From: Hyparrhenia diplandra
Lineage: Eukaryota > Streptophyta > Magnoliopsida > Poales > Poaceae
Assembly (NCBI GenBank): GCA_015847255.1
Contig: JADLZK010007647.1
Coordinates: 310,001-374,000, forward strand
Direction: 5' to 3'
DNA length: 64,000 bases
The notes beneath the pieces are model-generated. The model saw only the letters and a list, made by a program, of their open reading frames with translations, made no database searches and was not told the origin of the DNA. Positions 23,030-33,742 of the stretch are shown in pieces (within the stretch, counting starts at the first letter, position 1; each line of letters begins with the position of its first letter). The translations under genes and the position numbers were made by a program.

Positions 23030-23380
23030 CCTATAGAAAGAAAAGATTGGATTAAAGGATGGATCGAGAGATTATCAGGTTAGCAAGCATAGGATTGATA
23101 TACCTAACCCAAACCACATTTAAGGGGAAAGTGATTAACAAGTTAATTAAGCATGATGCATGAATCGAACTTACTTAAATTATGCGTAAATGAAACTTAT
23201 TATATAGGGCAATATAACATGTTACTCCACTACAAAACATTTGAATTATAAGAAAAGATTTATAAATTGATTCAAGATGAGCTATAAGCAATTTGGACCA
23301 AATTAAAAGTTTAAATTAATTTGACTCAAATCATTTTGAAGTTTTGTAAAATAATACTACAAGAATCGGTAATGATGATT

Positions 23381-23392
23381 GCTCGGTACCAA
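23381..23392 (-). promoter_or_regulatory. PBS-like site (initiator tRNA-Met type)
   Basis: On minus, TTGGTACCGAGC follows the LTR end by eight bases and resembles TTGGTATCAGAGC, the usual tRNA-iMet PBS of chromoviruses, with small differences. Confidence 0.45.
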
Positions 23393-23400
23393 ATCAGTAA

Positions 23401-26400
23401 TGTAACCTCCTAAATTACTGGGGCCCACATGCACTTATCATTGTCATTAAGACCTCTCGATCATTATGCACGAGTTCCCAATAATCCGAGAAAGTGCTAT
23501 TAATCTTCCGAAACAGGATCTCATTAACAAGTCACTCCCAAGATTACAACACTTTATTCAAAATACATCGAGTAAACGGCGGAAGGATTACATAACCATA
23601 ATTTTACAAACCATTTGTTCAAATACACAACCTTAAAAGTATTATTACAAGCCTAGAATTATTGGAGTAACATTATACATATAAAACACCGACAACCCCG
23701 CCTCGAGGGTTCAACTCTACTCGTCATCTTCTTCCTGGTACACCGTCATGCGGCCAGGACCAAAACAAGTCCGCTCATGACCTCGCTCCCCGCAACAAGG
23801 GTCAAAGAACCCCGAGTGCGGGAGTACTCAACAAGACTTACCCGACAAAGAAAAGAGGAGAAGACTCGGGAATGCCTGGTCTTAGGAGTCAAGGTAAGGC
23901 TTTAGCAAGAATCAAGAACTCTTTTTTGCGAAAAGCTTACTATAAGTGAATCCTTACTTTCAATATTTTTAATTCAGATTAGTAGCTCATATACTCTAGG
24001 TTATCCTATTCTAGAGCAAACATATTTTCTTATTCCAACTCTCTTTCCTCAAAAACATATTCCATCATTTACTACGATGAAGGTCGGGGAATCGGGTCTC
24101 CTTCTCAGAAGCAACGGCGATTCATGAACCGATTATACCCAAATTGGGATCCCTAACCACACGACATATGTAGCACTTAAGCTTGCATATATCAACCCTC
24201 ACTCGGTTCGTCCAAAACGGGATTTGGGTCCATCGCCACACGAGAGCATAGTACTCCACCTCCCTACCCCGTCCTAATGACAGTTTGACCAAAAATAGGG
24301 TGGATACATGCTACTCCCCGCCATCTCTCCACTCCCGGTCAAAGGCGGTTGTCCATTCCCGATTTGGCACACCCCGAGTTCAAGGCTTACCGGGGGTATG
24401 TGGCTAGTTAGGGTCGATCGACGGGGTGATTTGTTAGTCGGGACGTGCCAAAAAGGTCTCAGGGCGCATTATGCGTTCAACATGTCCCGATTTCACTCGG
24501 GCCAAACAACGGACGGTCCTTAAAGCGACCAACACGGGACAAGCACGGCTAGGTATCCCCCCGGCTTTCAACCTACGCCCCGTCCGATCTCAAATTCATC
24601 ACTACATCTCTTTCTTTTCCGAAAACAATACCATCTTCTCAAATAAAACATTTTGACAAAAAAACTTAACTAATTAAGCGAGGGGCTAAGCATCACTAAA
24701 CATTTTCGAAATGAAACGGGTTATCAAGGATGGTATTGAAATAAACAAGGATGGTAATGCAAAGCAATTAGGTTATTACTCAACTCCTAATTACTTAATG
24801 CAACATAGCATAGACATAAGTGATATAAAACTTTTAAAACATCAAGGAAGGGTTTAATGTAACCAGGGGCTTGCCTTCGTTGACGGGATAAACTATCTCT
24901 TGAGAAAATCCAGAGAAATCCGAACCCGCTTCCTTTGGATATGGAACCTCCTCGGGGACTGGCTCGGACTTGACACTCTCAATCTCGTTCACTACACGAA
25001 ATAATGTATGCCTCAACATGATGCCATATATTTAAATATGATGCTTGCAGGTGCATGAAATGATAAACACATGAATACATCTTTCCTTCACGATAAAGTT
25101 GCAACAAAAAAAAAACCAACTTATTGAACTACTCTAAAAAGATATCATCACCATTGCCTAAGGAGTTCTCAAGGACCATTTGATTGTGGTATGATCCAGG
25201 TTTCACAAAACAACCCAAAAGTCACACAAAAACCTAATTTATTTGACACTAAACAATTTATAAACCACATGAAATAATAGGGCTTAAGATAGAAAATAAT
25301 TTAAACATTTCAAAACGACTCCAAACTTTTTTATACAAGTAGGACACATCACAAAAACAGTACCAAATAAATTTTTATGATTTTTGAATAAATATTTTAT
25401 TTTCTAAAAATCATGGAAGATGCATTTTTCAATTAAAAATTGTATTTTTAAATCATGCAAGAACTACTCAAAATGAAAGTTTCAAATTTTTCATGGATTC
25501 ATATACTCATAAGAAGACTCTACAAAAATTTTTCAGAATTTTTGAAGCTATACTTGAATTTCTATAAAATTCACAAAATCGAGACACTATTCATCATAAA
25601 GGAAATTGATAAAACAAATTATAATTGAAAAACGGCCAATGGGCCGAAATCGGCCCGACTTGGCCCAGCCACCCAACCGACAGCTCCAGCCTCCCGCCAA
25701 GGCGGGCCGGGCCAGCCAGTCAGCCGCCCAGGCCGGTGACGGGCGGGCCGGCGTTGGCCGGCGAGATCTCGCCGGCGGTGAGGTCTCCGCAACGCGGTCT
25801 TCACCCACGCGCTCCTCTCAACACCCCGCATCACCTGCCCCCCTCTTCCCTCTCTCTCCGAAAGCACGCCCCGCGGCTTCGCGGGCCGGCCATGGCGGCC
25901 CGGGCGACGCGGCAACCCGGGCGGGAGGAGCTCCCCGGTCTCTCCCCTGACGCGGTAAGGCATACACTCCAAAGACCCTCGGTGACCATGAACCCCCACT
26001 TAATTGAACCAAAAGCGGCCTCGGGCAGAGCGACTACGGCGGCGGGCGGGCGCGGGCAAGGTAATCTTGCGGCGCGGCTTCGTTCCGGCTATTAAGCACG
26101 TGAACAACCAAACCGATGACATGGGCGGCACTAGAGCTCACCACAACGCGAGATGCTCACGATGGTTTGGGCGGAGACACGGCGGAAATGGTGACCGCCC
26201 GGCGGGGCGGTCGCGCGGGCGCTCTCCGGCGGCATCGCTGCGTTCCGGTGCGTAGGGCGTCGTCTTCCGAGAAAAGAGCGAGCCGCCCATGATCCGGGAC
26301 GTCAAGGCGATGCAAATACGTCATATGGTTTGCCATGTGGCTCACCGAGACGGTGGGACGGCGGTGGCGCTTGGCGGGCGCGGATGCCGGCGGTGGAGAA

Positions 26401-27516
26401 GACGGCGGCGAGTGCGGGCAAGCGTGCGGATGGCTGCGAGGCGACTCAAGCGACTCGCAAGGAAGTTCTGCGGCTTGTGACGTGACTAATTTGAGTGGAG
26501 GGAGCTTGATGGCGGCGGCAATGGAAAGGCGGAGGCGGTTTCCGGCGGCGATGGAGGAGAAAGAAAAGGCGGCACGCGGCGTCGGCGTCGAGTTTATAGG
26601 ACAAGGGATGGTTGGACGCGTGGATGGCGACGTCTCGAAGCGCTCCAGCCGGTCGGCGCGCGAGGAGGGGCGGTCGAAGCCGCGAGGCGGCCCGCGGACG
26701 GCCGGCGACCGGCCGGTATGGCGGTGAACAGGGAATCCCCCTGTTTCTTCGTAGCGCCTTAAACCCTAACTTTCTATTTTATGCAAAATTCACCCAAAAT
26801 TTGAACTGAACTTCAAAAACTCCAAAAGTGACTTAGCCTAATTTTTCAAGATCTACAATTTTCACAATTGTAAGATTTTCAAATTCGGCCTCTAAATATA
26901 ACTTTTTGAAATAGGGTCAAAAGGGACAAATTTGAATTCAAAATTACTTTAAAATTTATGTAAAAACTTCAAAAACTTTGTACATAACTTTTATACATCA
27001 AAACAAGATCTACAACTTGGCTTTTTGGAAGTTTTTGCAAATTTTGCTTAGATTTTGAACTATGGAAAAGGGGGTAATTAGAGTTTTATCGAATTCAAAA
27101 TTACTTAAAAATTTTGAACTAAACTTTGAAAATTCAAAATACCAACTTTGTTCTACTTTGAAAACTCTATCATTTCACTTTTGTGACCACCCTCAAATTC
27201 TTGATAAATTTTGAAATAAAGAAAAGGGGGTAAAAGAGGGAATGGAATTAGGGTTTTGAAGCTCAATTCAAACTTGAATTTGATTCAAATTTCAGATTCC
27301 CAATCTATATCATCAAACCATCATACAACAACACACTTAGGATCAAAAATATAAATTTAAAATTTAATCACTCTAAAATTCTTTAGCACAAACAATTCTC
27401 TAAAAATATAAACTTATTTTAATTCGATGCATTTCAAATTTTCTAATCATGCATGCTTTTGCGATGATCATGATGACATGGCAAAATTTTAGTTGATTAA
27501 CACCAGAGGTGTTACA
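23401..27516 (-). repeat. 5' LTR of the Tekay-like element (4116 bp)
   Basis: On minus it starts TGTAACACCTCTGGTG and ends GGTTACA. It is homologous along its length to the solo LTR at 48336-52093 (shared ends, TATA region, GC-rich block, 'ACGGCGGAAGG'-like 3' part). A GC-rich transcribed-side block (25640-26730) gives long but meaningless ORFs on both strands; I regard them as LTR leader, not genes. Confidence 0.75.
26592..26599 (-). promoter_or_regulatory. TATA box of the Tekay-like LTR
   Basis: On minus CCTATAAAC stands just upstream of the GC-rich block. The solo LTR has CTATAAATAGG at the equivalent place (51258-51269). Confidence 0.5.
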
Positions 27517-28745
27517 TATAGTAATGAGCTATGTTCCACCCTGGTGAAGACAAAAGAAAACTAGTCTATGAGAGTCGTCATCACCTATGGGATGAGCCTT
27601 ATCTTTTCCGAGTTTCTTGTAGATGGGTTGTTGAGAAGATGTGTTCCTATTTGAGGCTACTCAAATTATGGAAAGATGTCATGCCTCGCCATATGGAAGA
27701 CATTATGGAGCATTCGGACACATGCCAAGATCCGGCAAAGTGGTTTTTTCGCCAACGATGTATGCGGATATAAAGGAATTTGTCGAGAAGATGCCACGGA
27801 TGCCAAAAGCATGGAAACATAAATACACGAAATGCAATGCCTCTCATAAACAATCTCCAAATTGAACTATTTGATGTTTGGGGGATTGATTATATGGGAC
27901 CATTTCCTAAGTCCGGAAATTACGAATACATCTTGGTGGCCGTAGAAGCAATGCCATGTCGAACAAATGATTCAAAACATGCAAAGAAAATGTTCCATGA
28001 AATTATATTTCCTCGTTTTGGTACACCCCGAGTGGTCATAAGCGATGGAGGATCCCATTTCATTGATAAAGTCTTTCAGTAAATATTTAGCCGATCATGG
28101 GATTCGTCATAACGTTGCAACACCATACCATCCTCAAACTAGCGGTCAAGCGTAAAACATCTAACAAACAAATCAAAAATATTCTCGCAAAAGACTTTGG
28201 ATGAAATGGGGAAGACATGGAAGGACCCGGCTTCCGGATGCACCGTGGGCTTACCGAACTGCATACAAAACACCTATTGGAATGTCACCTTATCAACTTG
28301 TATATGGAAAAACATGCCATTTGCCCGTTGAATTGGAGTTCAAGGCCCATTGGGCAATCAAGAAATGGAACATGGATCTCCACCTAGCCTGGTGAGAAGC
28401 GCCTCGATGCAACTATCTGAGCTAGAAGAATGGAGAGAAAAGGCTTATCACAACTCCAAGATATACAAAGAGAGAACCAAAAGATGGCATGATAAGAGAA
28501 TCAAGCACAAAGAGTTCAAACACGGAGATAAAGTTCTACTATTTAATTCAAGAGTAAAACTCTTTGGACATGGTAAGTTCTTGAAGTAAGTGGGATGGAC
28601 CATATAATGTCGTCGACACATCAACACATGGAGCCATCACCATCCAAGATGATACAAGTAACACGTTCAAGGTAAATGGACAACGCTTGAAAGTTTACTT
28701 AGAGCCACGGATCAACATAGTTGAGGAGCTAGATGTAATTGAGTT
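27517..28745 (+). pseudogene. Athila-type integrase, 5'-truncated and frameshifted
   Basis: The reading over three frames gives the zinc-finger part (ASPYGRHYGAF, then RRCHGCQKHGNINTRNAMP), the catalytic core (VWGIDYMGPFPKSGNYEYIL with the first Asp, PRVVISDGGSHFIDKVF with the second Asp, ATPYHPQTSGQ leading to the Glu region), then APWAYRTAYKTPIGMSPYQL, YGKTCHLPVELEFKAHWAI and the C-terminal FKHGDKVLLFNSRVKLF. These are standard Athila integrase landmarks. Stops near 28080 and 28155 and at least three frame changes make it non-functional. The enzyme would insert the cDNA into the genome. Confidence 0.85.
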
Positions 28746-29589
28746 TATATGATTATTATTTTAGAACACTCTAGACAACTAATGCTTAAATGTCTAACCT
28801 TTAATCAGTTCCACAAGCTTTGTTGTCTATTTGAGTGTTGCGGGATTCATGGGAGAAAGAGACATGATAGGATGACACTCTCATCATTTGTCTACCTCAA
28901 CTTCCACATCATCAACTTCCATCCCGACATGTCAATCTAACTTGGGGAGGGCACCCCCGATTATCATGATAAGTATCTCTTTACTATATTTTATCAAGTT
29001 ATATATCTTTTTTGTTTTGTTTAGTAAGAGTCTAGTGTTTAAAAGAGTCTTTGTTAGAGTGTGAGAATAAATGATCTAGAGGGAATCTTCACTAGTTTGC
29101 TTTTGCTCAAATAAAATGAACCTTAAGTTCGAAATGATGAATAGTTGCTCTGCCGTAATTCCTTACATGTACCTAGTTTTCAACCTTGAATTCTCACAAG
29201 TTTCAATAAAATTGTTTTGACACATGATTTACTTTGAATTTGAAAACTTGTGGGTAGCAAATGCTTGATCTAAGTTTAGGTAATTGATAGATATGATATA
29301 TGAAAAGTTGAGCTGCTATTTATCTTGTTCCTAGTGATACTAGAATCCTGGAGAATTTTCTTTAAAATTAAAATTGCTACCCGATGAGTTCCTGTATGAC
29401 AGAGTGTTCTTACCATATATACACCTCTTACAACCTACACTCCACTCATATATGTTATTTCTATTTTGGAACATCCATCATATTCCACAAAAAGCCCATC
29501 ATTGCTATAATGCTCATAGTTCTTGTTACTTGTCTCCAAAAAAAGAAAAAAAAATGAGGCTTGGGTTGTATTCATAAAAAAAATAATAA

Positions 29590-29835
29590 GAAAAGGGAGA
29601 TGAAAAATGGACAAGTATCCTACAAGTAGAGTAGAGCCTACCTCCCTAAGAGATGAAAAATGAACAAGTGTTCGAGGGCTTAGTAGAGCCCACATCTCTA
29701 AAATAATAAAAGAGAAGAGATGAAAAATGAACAAGTGTTCGAGGGCTTAGTAGAGCCCACATCTCTAAAATAATAAAAGAGAGAGAAAAAGGGACAAAAG
29801 TCCGAGGGTGAGTAGGACCCACCTCTCAAAAAAAA
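29590..29835 (+). repeat. 67-bp tandem repeat, about 3.5 units
   Basis: The unit starts AGATGAAAAATGAACAAGTG and contains GTCCGAGGG/GTTCGAGGG and TAGTAGAGCCCAC. Units start near 29597, 29651, 29718 and (diverged) 29785. The middle two are almost identical. Confidence 0.75.
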
Positions 29836-30149
29836 AAGAGAAAGAGTATACAACCCAGGTCCTCTATAACATATCCAAAGGAGAGAGAGTTTCAAGGAGC
29901 AAAAGTAAAATGGGGCTTCACATTTACCACCATCATATTTACACCATATGCCACTTCCACAATATATTACCTTCACAAAACTCTCATATACTTGGAATCT
30001 CTAAGTTTTTTTTTTGAAAATCTTGCAAAAACTCGAGGATAATAGATGATCTAAGAGCTTGAGACATAGTGTTTGACTTGATTGTTCTATCTTTCAATTA
30101 CTTAAGATCAAAGTAAAGGCTATAAGCCCCATGATAGAGAAGTTTAAGT

Positions 30150-30152
<3 letters not shown>

Positions 30153-30186
<34 letters not shown>

Positions 30187-30188
30187 AT
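30153..30188 (+). repeat. AAAT microsatellite
   Basis: About nine uninterrupted AAAT/AATA units, followed by a TA-rich run. Confidence 0.85.
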
Positions 30189-30320
30189 ATATACATATAT
30201 ATAATTCTTGAGGAGAATTCTAGTTTGAAAGCATGTGTACTTAAGAGGCATGAAAGCATTGTAGCAACTCCCCGATCCATTGCTAAGATTGGCTTTGCTA
30301 GGGACTAGCAAAGGGTAAGC

Positions 30321-30330
30321 TTGGGGAGCT
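30321..30330 (+). promoter_or_regulatory. polypurine tract before 3' LTR
   Basis: TTGGGGAGCT immediately precedes the TG of the LTR, as expected for plus-strand priming. Confidence 0.5.
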
Positions 30331-31619
30331 TGTTGACACTGTTATAGCATAAAATTAATAGTCAACTAAATATGGAATAAGGGTTTAAAATAAATATCAA
30401 CAGAGTATAAGGGTTTTACCGACATAATTCCACGAAGTTTTGGTATTCTGTGACTTTCCAGGGACTTAACAGATAAATGCAGAGAAGAATGGAGAAAGTT
30501 CCAGAATATACAAGACATATGATGACAAGACTTGACCTTGAAGTAACTCAACCCGAAAAGTGGACTAAAACATTCTAGAAGACACCGAGAAGACACCAGA
30601 AGGACCGACAAACTGGGCCCACCATGGCATTGGCGGCCGCCAGAGCCTTTTAGGCCGGCCGCGGGGTGGGTCCCACCTGTCGGTCTCATCTTCCTAGGTC
30701 GGTTTACTACCGACATGGAGGTTGTATCTACACCGTTGCCAAGGTCGGTTTGATCCAATGGTGGAGATTAGCTACTTGTCCGGTACTCTACCTCGGGACT
30801 ATATAAGCAACCCCAGGGTCGACCCCTAGGCTTATCTCTCTCATTATATTTCATTAGTTATCTACAGAGCAAAAGTTAGAGTTTCAATTAGAAGAGAGAT
30901 CCCTCTAGTTGTCTAGTTCATCTAGTTCATCTAGTTCAACTAGTTCATTTAGTTGTAATTAGATCAAGGAGAGAGAAGAGGAGAGAGTTGAGGAGCCGGA
31001 CTTGTCGGATCTTCATCAACATTGTAATCTTGCAGCAACTAGTTCGTCTTCAACTAATCTCCGTGTTCTTCATTTATTTATTTTAAGCTCTCTATTTACT
31101 TTCATTCAAGATTTACTTCTACTTTATTTATTAGATTCCGCTTGCATCAAGTGCTCTAGTCTTTATAACACTAGAGTAGTAATTATTAGATTAGGCGTGG
31201 TGCTTAGTCTAGTGGTTACCCTGGAATTGCACCCAATCCCACCGGATAGTTTGTGGTAGCCCTGTGTGGTGACAGCCGACGGCCGGCGTATTCCACCACG
31301 TTCGGATTGGTGTTTGTAGGACCGTAGTCGGAGCTTCCTAGCCCCCCTTCTCATCCCCTTTTCCGTGGCTAGTGTTCTCGATGTCCCATAATAAATAAAC
31401 TTTGAAGTATCTTTGATCCATAGATCTATTAGAGAAGCCTTAGAGACTTTCTCTCTCTCCCCACAAACCCATAGTTATCCCTAGACGACTTATTATCTTG
31501 GTTAGTGCACTTCACGTTTCCCGTGGAAATCGATACCTTGGAATACTCTCGGGTGAAAGCTACATCGGTATCCGTGCGCTTGCGAATTTTTTACGTGATG
31601 CGTTAATTTATACCCAACA
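30331..31619 (+). repeat. 3' LTR of Athila-like element no. 2 (1289 bp)
   Basis: It starts TGTTGACACTGTTATAGC and ends TACCCAACA. TATA box at about 30800-30807 (ACTATATAAGC). It contains the GCGTGGTGCTTAG motif near 31192 and the 'CCCGTGG..TCGATACC' / 'CGGTATCCGTGCGCTTGCG' block near 31535-31590. It shares start, TATA context and U5 blocks with the LTR at 4622-5977, so the two elements are related but clearly diverged. Confidence 0.8.
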
Positions 31620-32045
31620 GCCGTCCATGGAGGGGGCGACTAGGATTATCTTCCCTCTCAATTGTCGATGCCCGATGGCAGCCGTTGGGGGCTGATTACG
31701 TTGGTTGCAGGCGTCGCTAGTCCTTGTGAGGGTGCTCTTCGTCGGTGTGAAGAGATGAAGAGAGTCGACAAACAGCCAGATGATCCGGGCATCAAGTTTG
31801 TGAGTAGAGAGATGTGATGGATTGATGTTTGCGCCGAAGTTGTGGCAAGATTAGAACGAGAGCGAATAAGAAGATTGAAGCTTAGTCGTCTAGTTTTCTT
31901 GCTTCATGTTTTGGCTTTGTTCTCGTTTTGTACAATCCCTCGTCTAAGGTTTAGAGTATAAGAAATCTTGTAACATTTGGCTATATATATATCCACTCGT
32001 GGATATAGAAGCCAGATTGAAAAATATCCTTTATCTAAATAAAAC
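31620..32045 (+). mobile_element. probable LINE 3' end fragment
   Basis: The sequence ends with 'ttgtaacatttggctatatatat', a short 'gtggatatagaagccaga' block and an A-rich tail (ctaaataaaac). This layout is common at the 3' ends of grass L1-type LINEs. No ORF is left. Identification is tentative. Confidence 0.35.
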
Positions 32046-32480
32046 TTACAGCAAGGAAGCTGACGCTTGTGTGAGCAGCTTTATAAGCCTGCAAAATCAT
32101 GTCACAACATGGATGAAGCAGCAGGCTGATCAGGGTTGTTCTGAGAGGGTGTTTGAGGTAAGTGATCAGGTATACCTCAAGCTTCAACCATATATATAGT
32201 CATCTGTGGCCCACAGGGGAAACAATAAGTTGAGTTTTCGCTATTATGGACCCTACAAAATTTTGGCTCGAGTGGAATTTTGGCTCGAGTGGGTTTTGTG
32301 GCTTATCGACTGAGTTGCCTCAAGATGCAAAAATACATCCAGCGATTCATGCGTCACAATTGATGCGTCACATTTATGCTCCAGTTTCAGTAGACCAAGA
32401 TTTGAAAACTTTTCGTCAGTTCAGTCAATCCATAAGCATTCATAAAGGATCATCTACACCCTTGCAGATTCAGGTGCAAT
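32046..32480 (+). pseudogene. chromovirus-type integrase C-terminal fragment
   Basis: The reading on plus gives WMKQQADQGCSERVFEVSD, QVYLKLQPYI, then after a stop LSFRYYGPYKILAR and DAKIHPAIHASQL, the C-terminal 'GPY/IHP' region of gypsy integrases. A 17-bp tandem duplication (ATTTTGGCTCGAGTGGA, near 32259-32292) breaks the frame. No chromodomain is visible. It is an isolated relic. Confidence 0.7.
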
Positions 32481-32519
32481 GGGATCATTTGCGGGTCCGG
32501 GTTGACAATTCATGCAGCT

Positions 32520-33265
32520 TGGGGTCAAGCCCAACACAGCGCCGCCTGGCTGTGTTCGTCCCGGGCTGACTGGCGACAGTGATGGATCGGATCACTCAGA
32601 AGCCCAACACCTGAGATTCTCCCAAGTCACAAAGCAGGCCAATTCGAGAGGCCCATCTTAGCACAGCGCCGCCCGCCTCGTTTCCTTCAGCCGCCATCCC
32701 CATCTCGTCGGAGATGCATTCCGCCTCTCTCCTCGCCGCCACGGCGCTCCGGCCGACCGCCTGTCCCCACCATCCGCCTCCCTCCCCTTGTCCCGCGGCA
32801 CAAATGCCAGGTCCTCCCAGACGTTAAAGCTCATACGTGGCGCATCAGGTGCGTTCCCCGCCTGGACCATCACACGGGCAGCTGCTGCTCATCACACGAC
32901 GCTCCCCTCCACCGCAGACAAGGTGGAGGTCCCCTTGGCGCACGAGCTCGAGCGGTGGAAAACGACCTCAGACTGTGAGCCACCGGCGGCACACTGCTTC
33001 GGAGTGTAAGCATTTTGTGTTTCTAAGCTTTGTATTTTATAATCGAGCACCAAATCCACAGCTGTGTACGCTGAGCATTTGTATTTGGTATAGGAATAAT
33101 ACAAGGGTTATGAATCCGTGCAGGAAATAAATTGGACACGAAGCATGGGTTCTAGCAGATTTGTACACATTTGTGTATATTAGGAAGCAGGAGAAAATGA
33201 GCAAACTGTGCACATCAGATTGCAATTGTGGAATAAGACGTGCTCCTTATTTTTATTGCAGGTAT
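32520..33265 (+). repeat. dispersed repeat family, copy A
   Basis: It shares long blocks with 54380-54800, 55850-55960, 56480-56780 and 63545-64000: 'tgtgttcgtcccgggctgact', 'caggccaattcgag.ggccc', 'cctcgccgccacggcgctccgg', 'catgggttctagcagattt' and 'gagaaaatgagcaaa'. It also shares the bases 'gtgctcct..ttttattgc' at its end. It encodes no supported protein; it may be a fragment of an unidentified element or a duplicated gene 5' region. Confidence 0.7.
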
Positions 33266-33728
33266 TCCTTTTTTGCACTCCTTCAGTTTCATACATTGCA
33301 TCAGTATATATGTCGGCTTCGTTAAAATCATACGTTCAGCAATCGGCACTATAATTTGCATGTTCAGGACTATATTTTATAAGGACTGTAATGATACTTA
33401 TTCAGTACGGTAATACTAGCTTTTTGTATAAATTCCATCAAACTTTAAATCGTTTGTCTTAGCACTTTTGATTCCTTTTTGGGGTGCCATAGAAATCTGC
33501 TGGTTTAGATTTTGGTCCACTACAAAAGTAATTAGTGATGACTGTCTTTCTAAATTCTAATTCTGCCCTACATTCTGAAACGGAGGTCATATTATACAGT
33601 AAGGTGACCATGGACATTATTCAGTAGATTAATAAAATATTTTTAGAAATTCTAGAACTACCATTTAAATCATGAAAAGTACTCTAAACGGTCACAAAAA
33701 TCTCTTGAAGAACGCTGCAGATGGATTG
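33266..33728. other. AT-rich intergenic sequence
   Basis: Nothing supported. It is the host sequence on the left of the GC-rich retroposon. Confidence 0.4.
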
Positions 33729-33742
33729 AAGGATGTGGAACT

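Larger units (their letters stand above)
21813..27516 (-). mobile_element. Tekay-like chromovirus: long 5' LTR, leader ORF and truncated gag
   Basis: Order on minus: a 4.1 kb LTR (27516-23401), a PBS-like site for initiator tRNA-Met, an upstream ORF (23029-22402), then gag (about 22190-21813), cut by the LTR of Tat-like copy 3. LTRs of several kilobases and a TGGTATCAGAGC-type PBS are known for the Tekay/Del lineage; the assignment is from these traits and the gag wording, since no integrase or chromodomain is present in the window. The right boundary lies inside an Athila-like integrase, so this element is itself an insertion. Confidence 0.75.
28746..30330 (+). other. non-coding spacer of Athila-like element no. 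2
   Basis: No ORF with a recognisable product. It holds a 67-bp tandem repeat (about 29590-29830), an AAAT microsatellite (30153-30188) and the polypurine tract before the LTR. Confidence 0.55.
27517..31619 (+). mobile_element. Athila-like LTR retrotransposon no. 2 (integrase, spacer, 3' LTR)
   Basis: On plus it contains integrase coding sequence, a 1.5 kb non-coding spacer with purine-rich tandem repeats, a polypurine tract and a 1289-bp 3' LTR. The 5' half (5' LTR, gag, protease, RT) is missing because the Tekay-like LTR begins at 27516. Long spacers between pol and the 3' LTR are common in the Athila lineage. Confidence 0.8.

Noticed and set aside
25606..26730. ORFs of up to 156 codons in a GC-rich block
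   Set aside because: They lie in the 4.1 kb Tekay-like LTR downstream of its TATA box; the same block occurs in the solo LTR at 50784-51426 with different frames.
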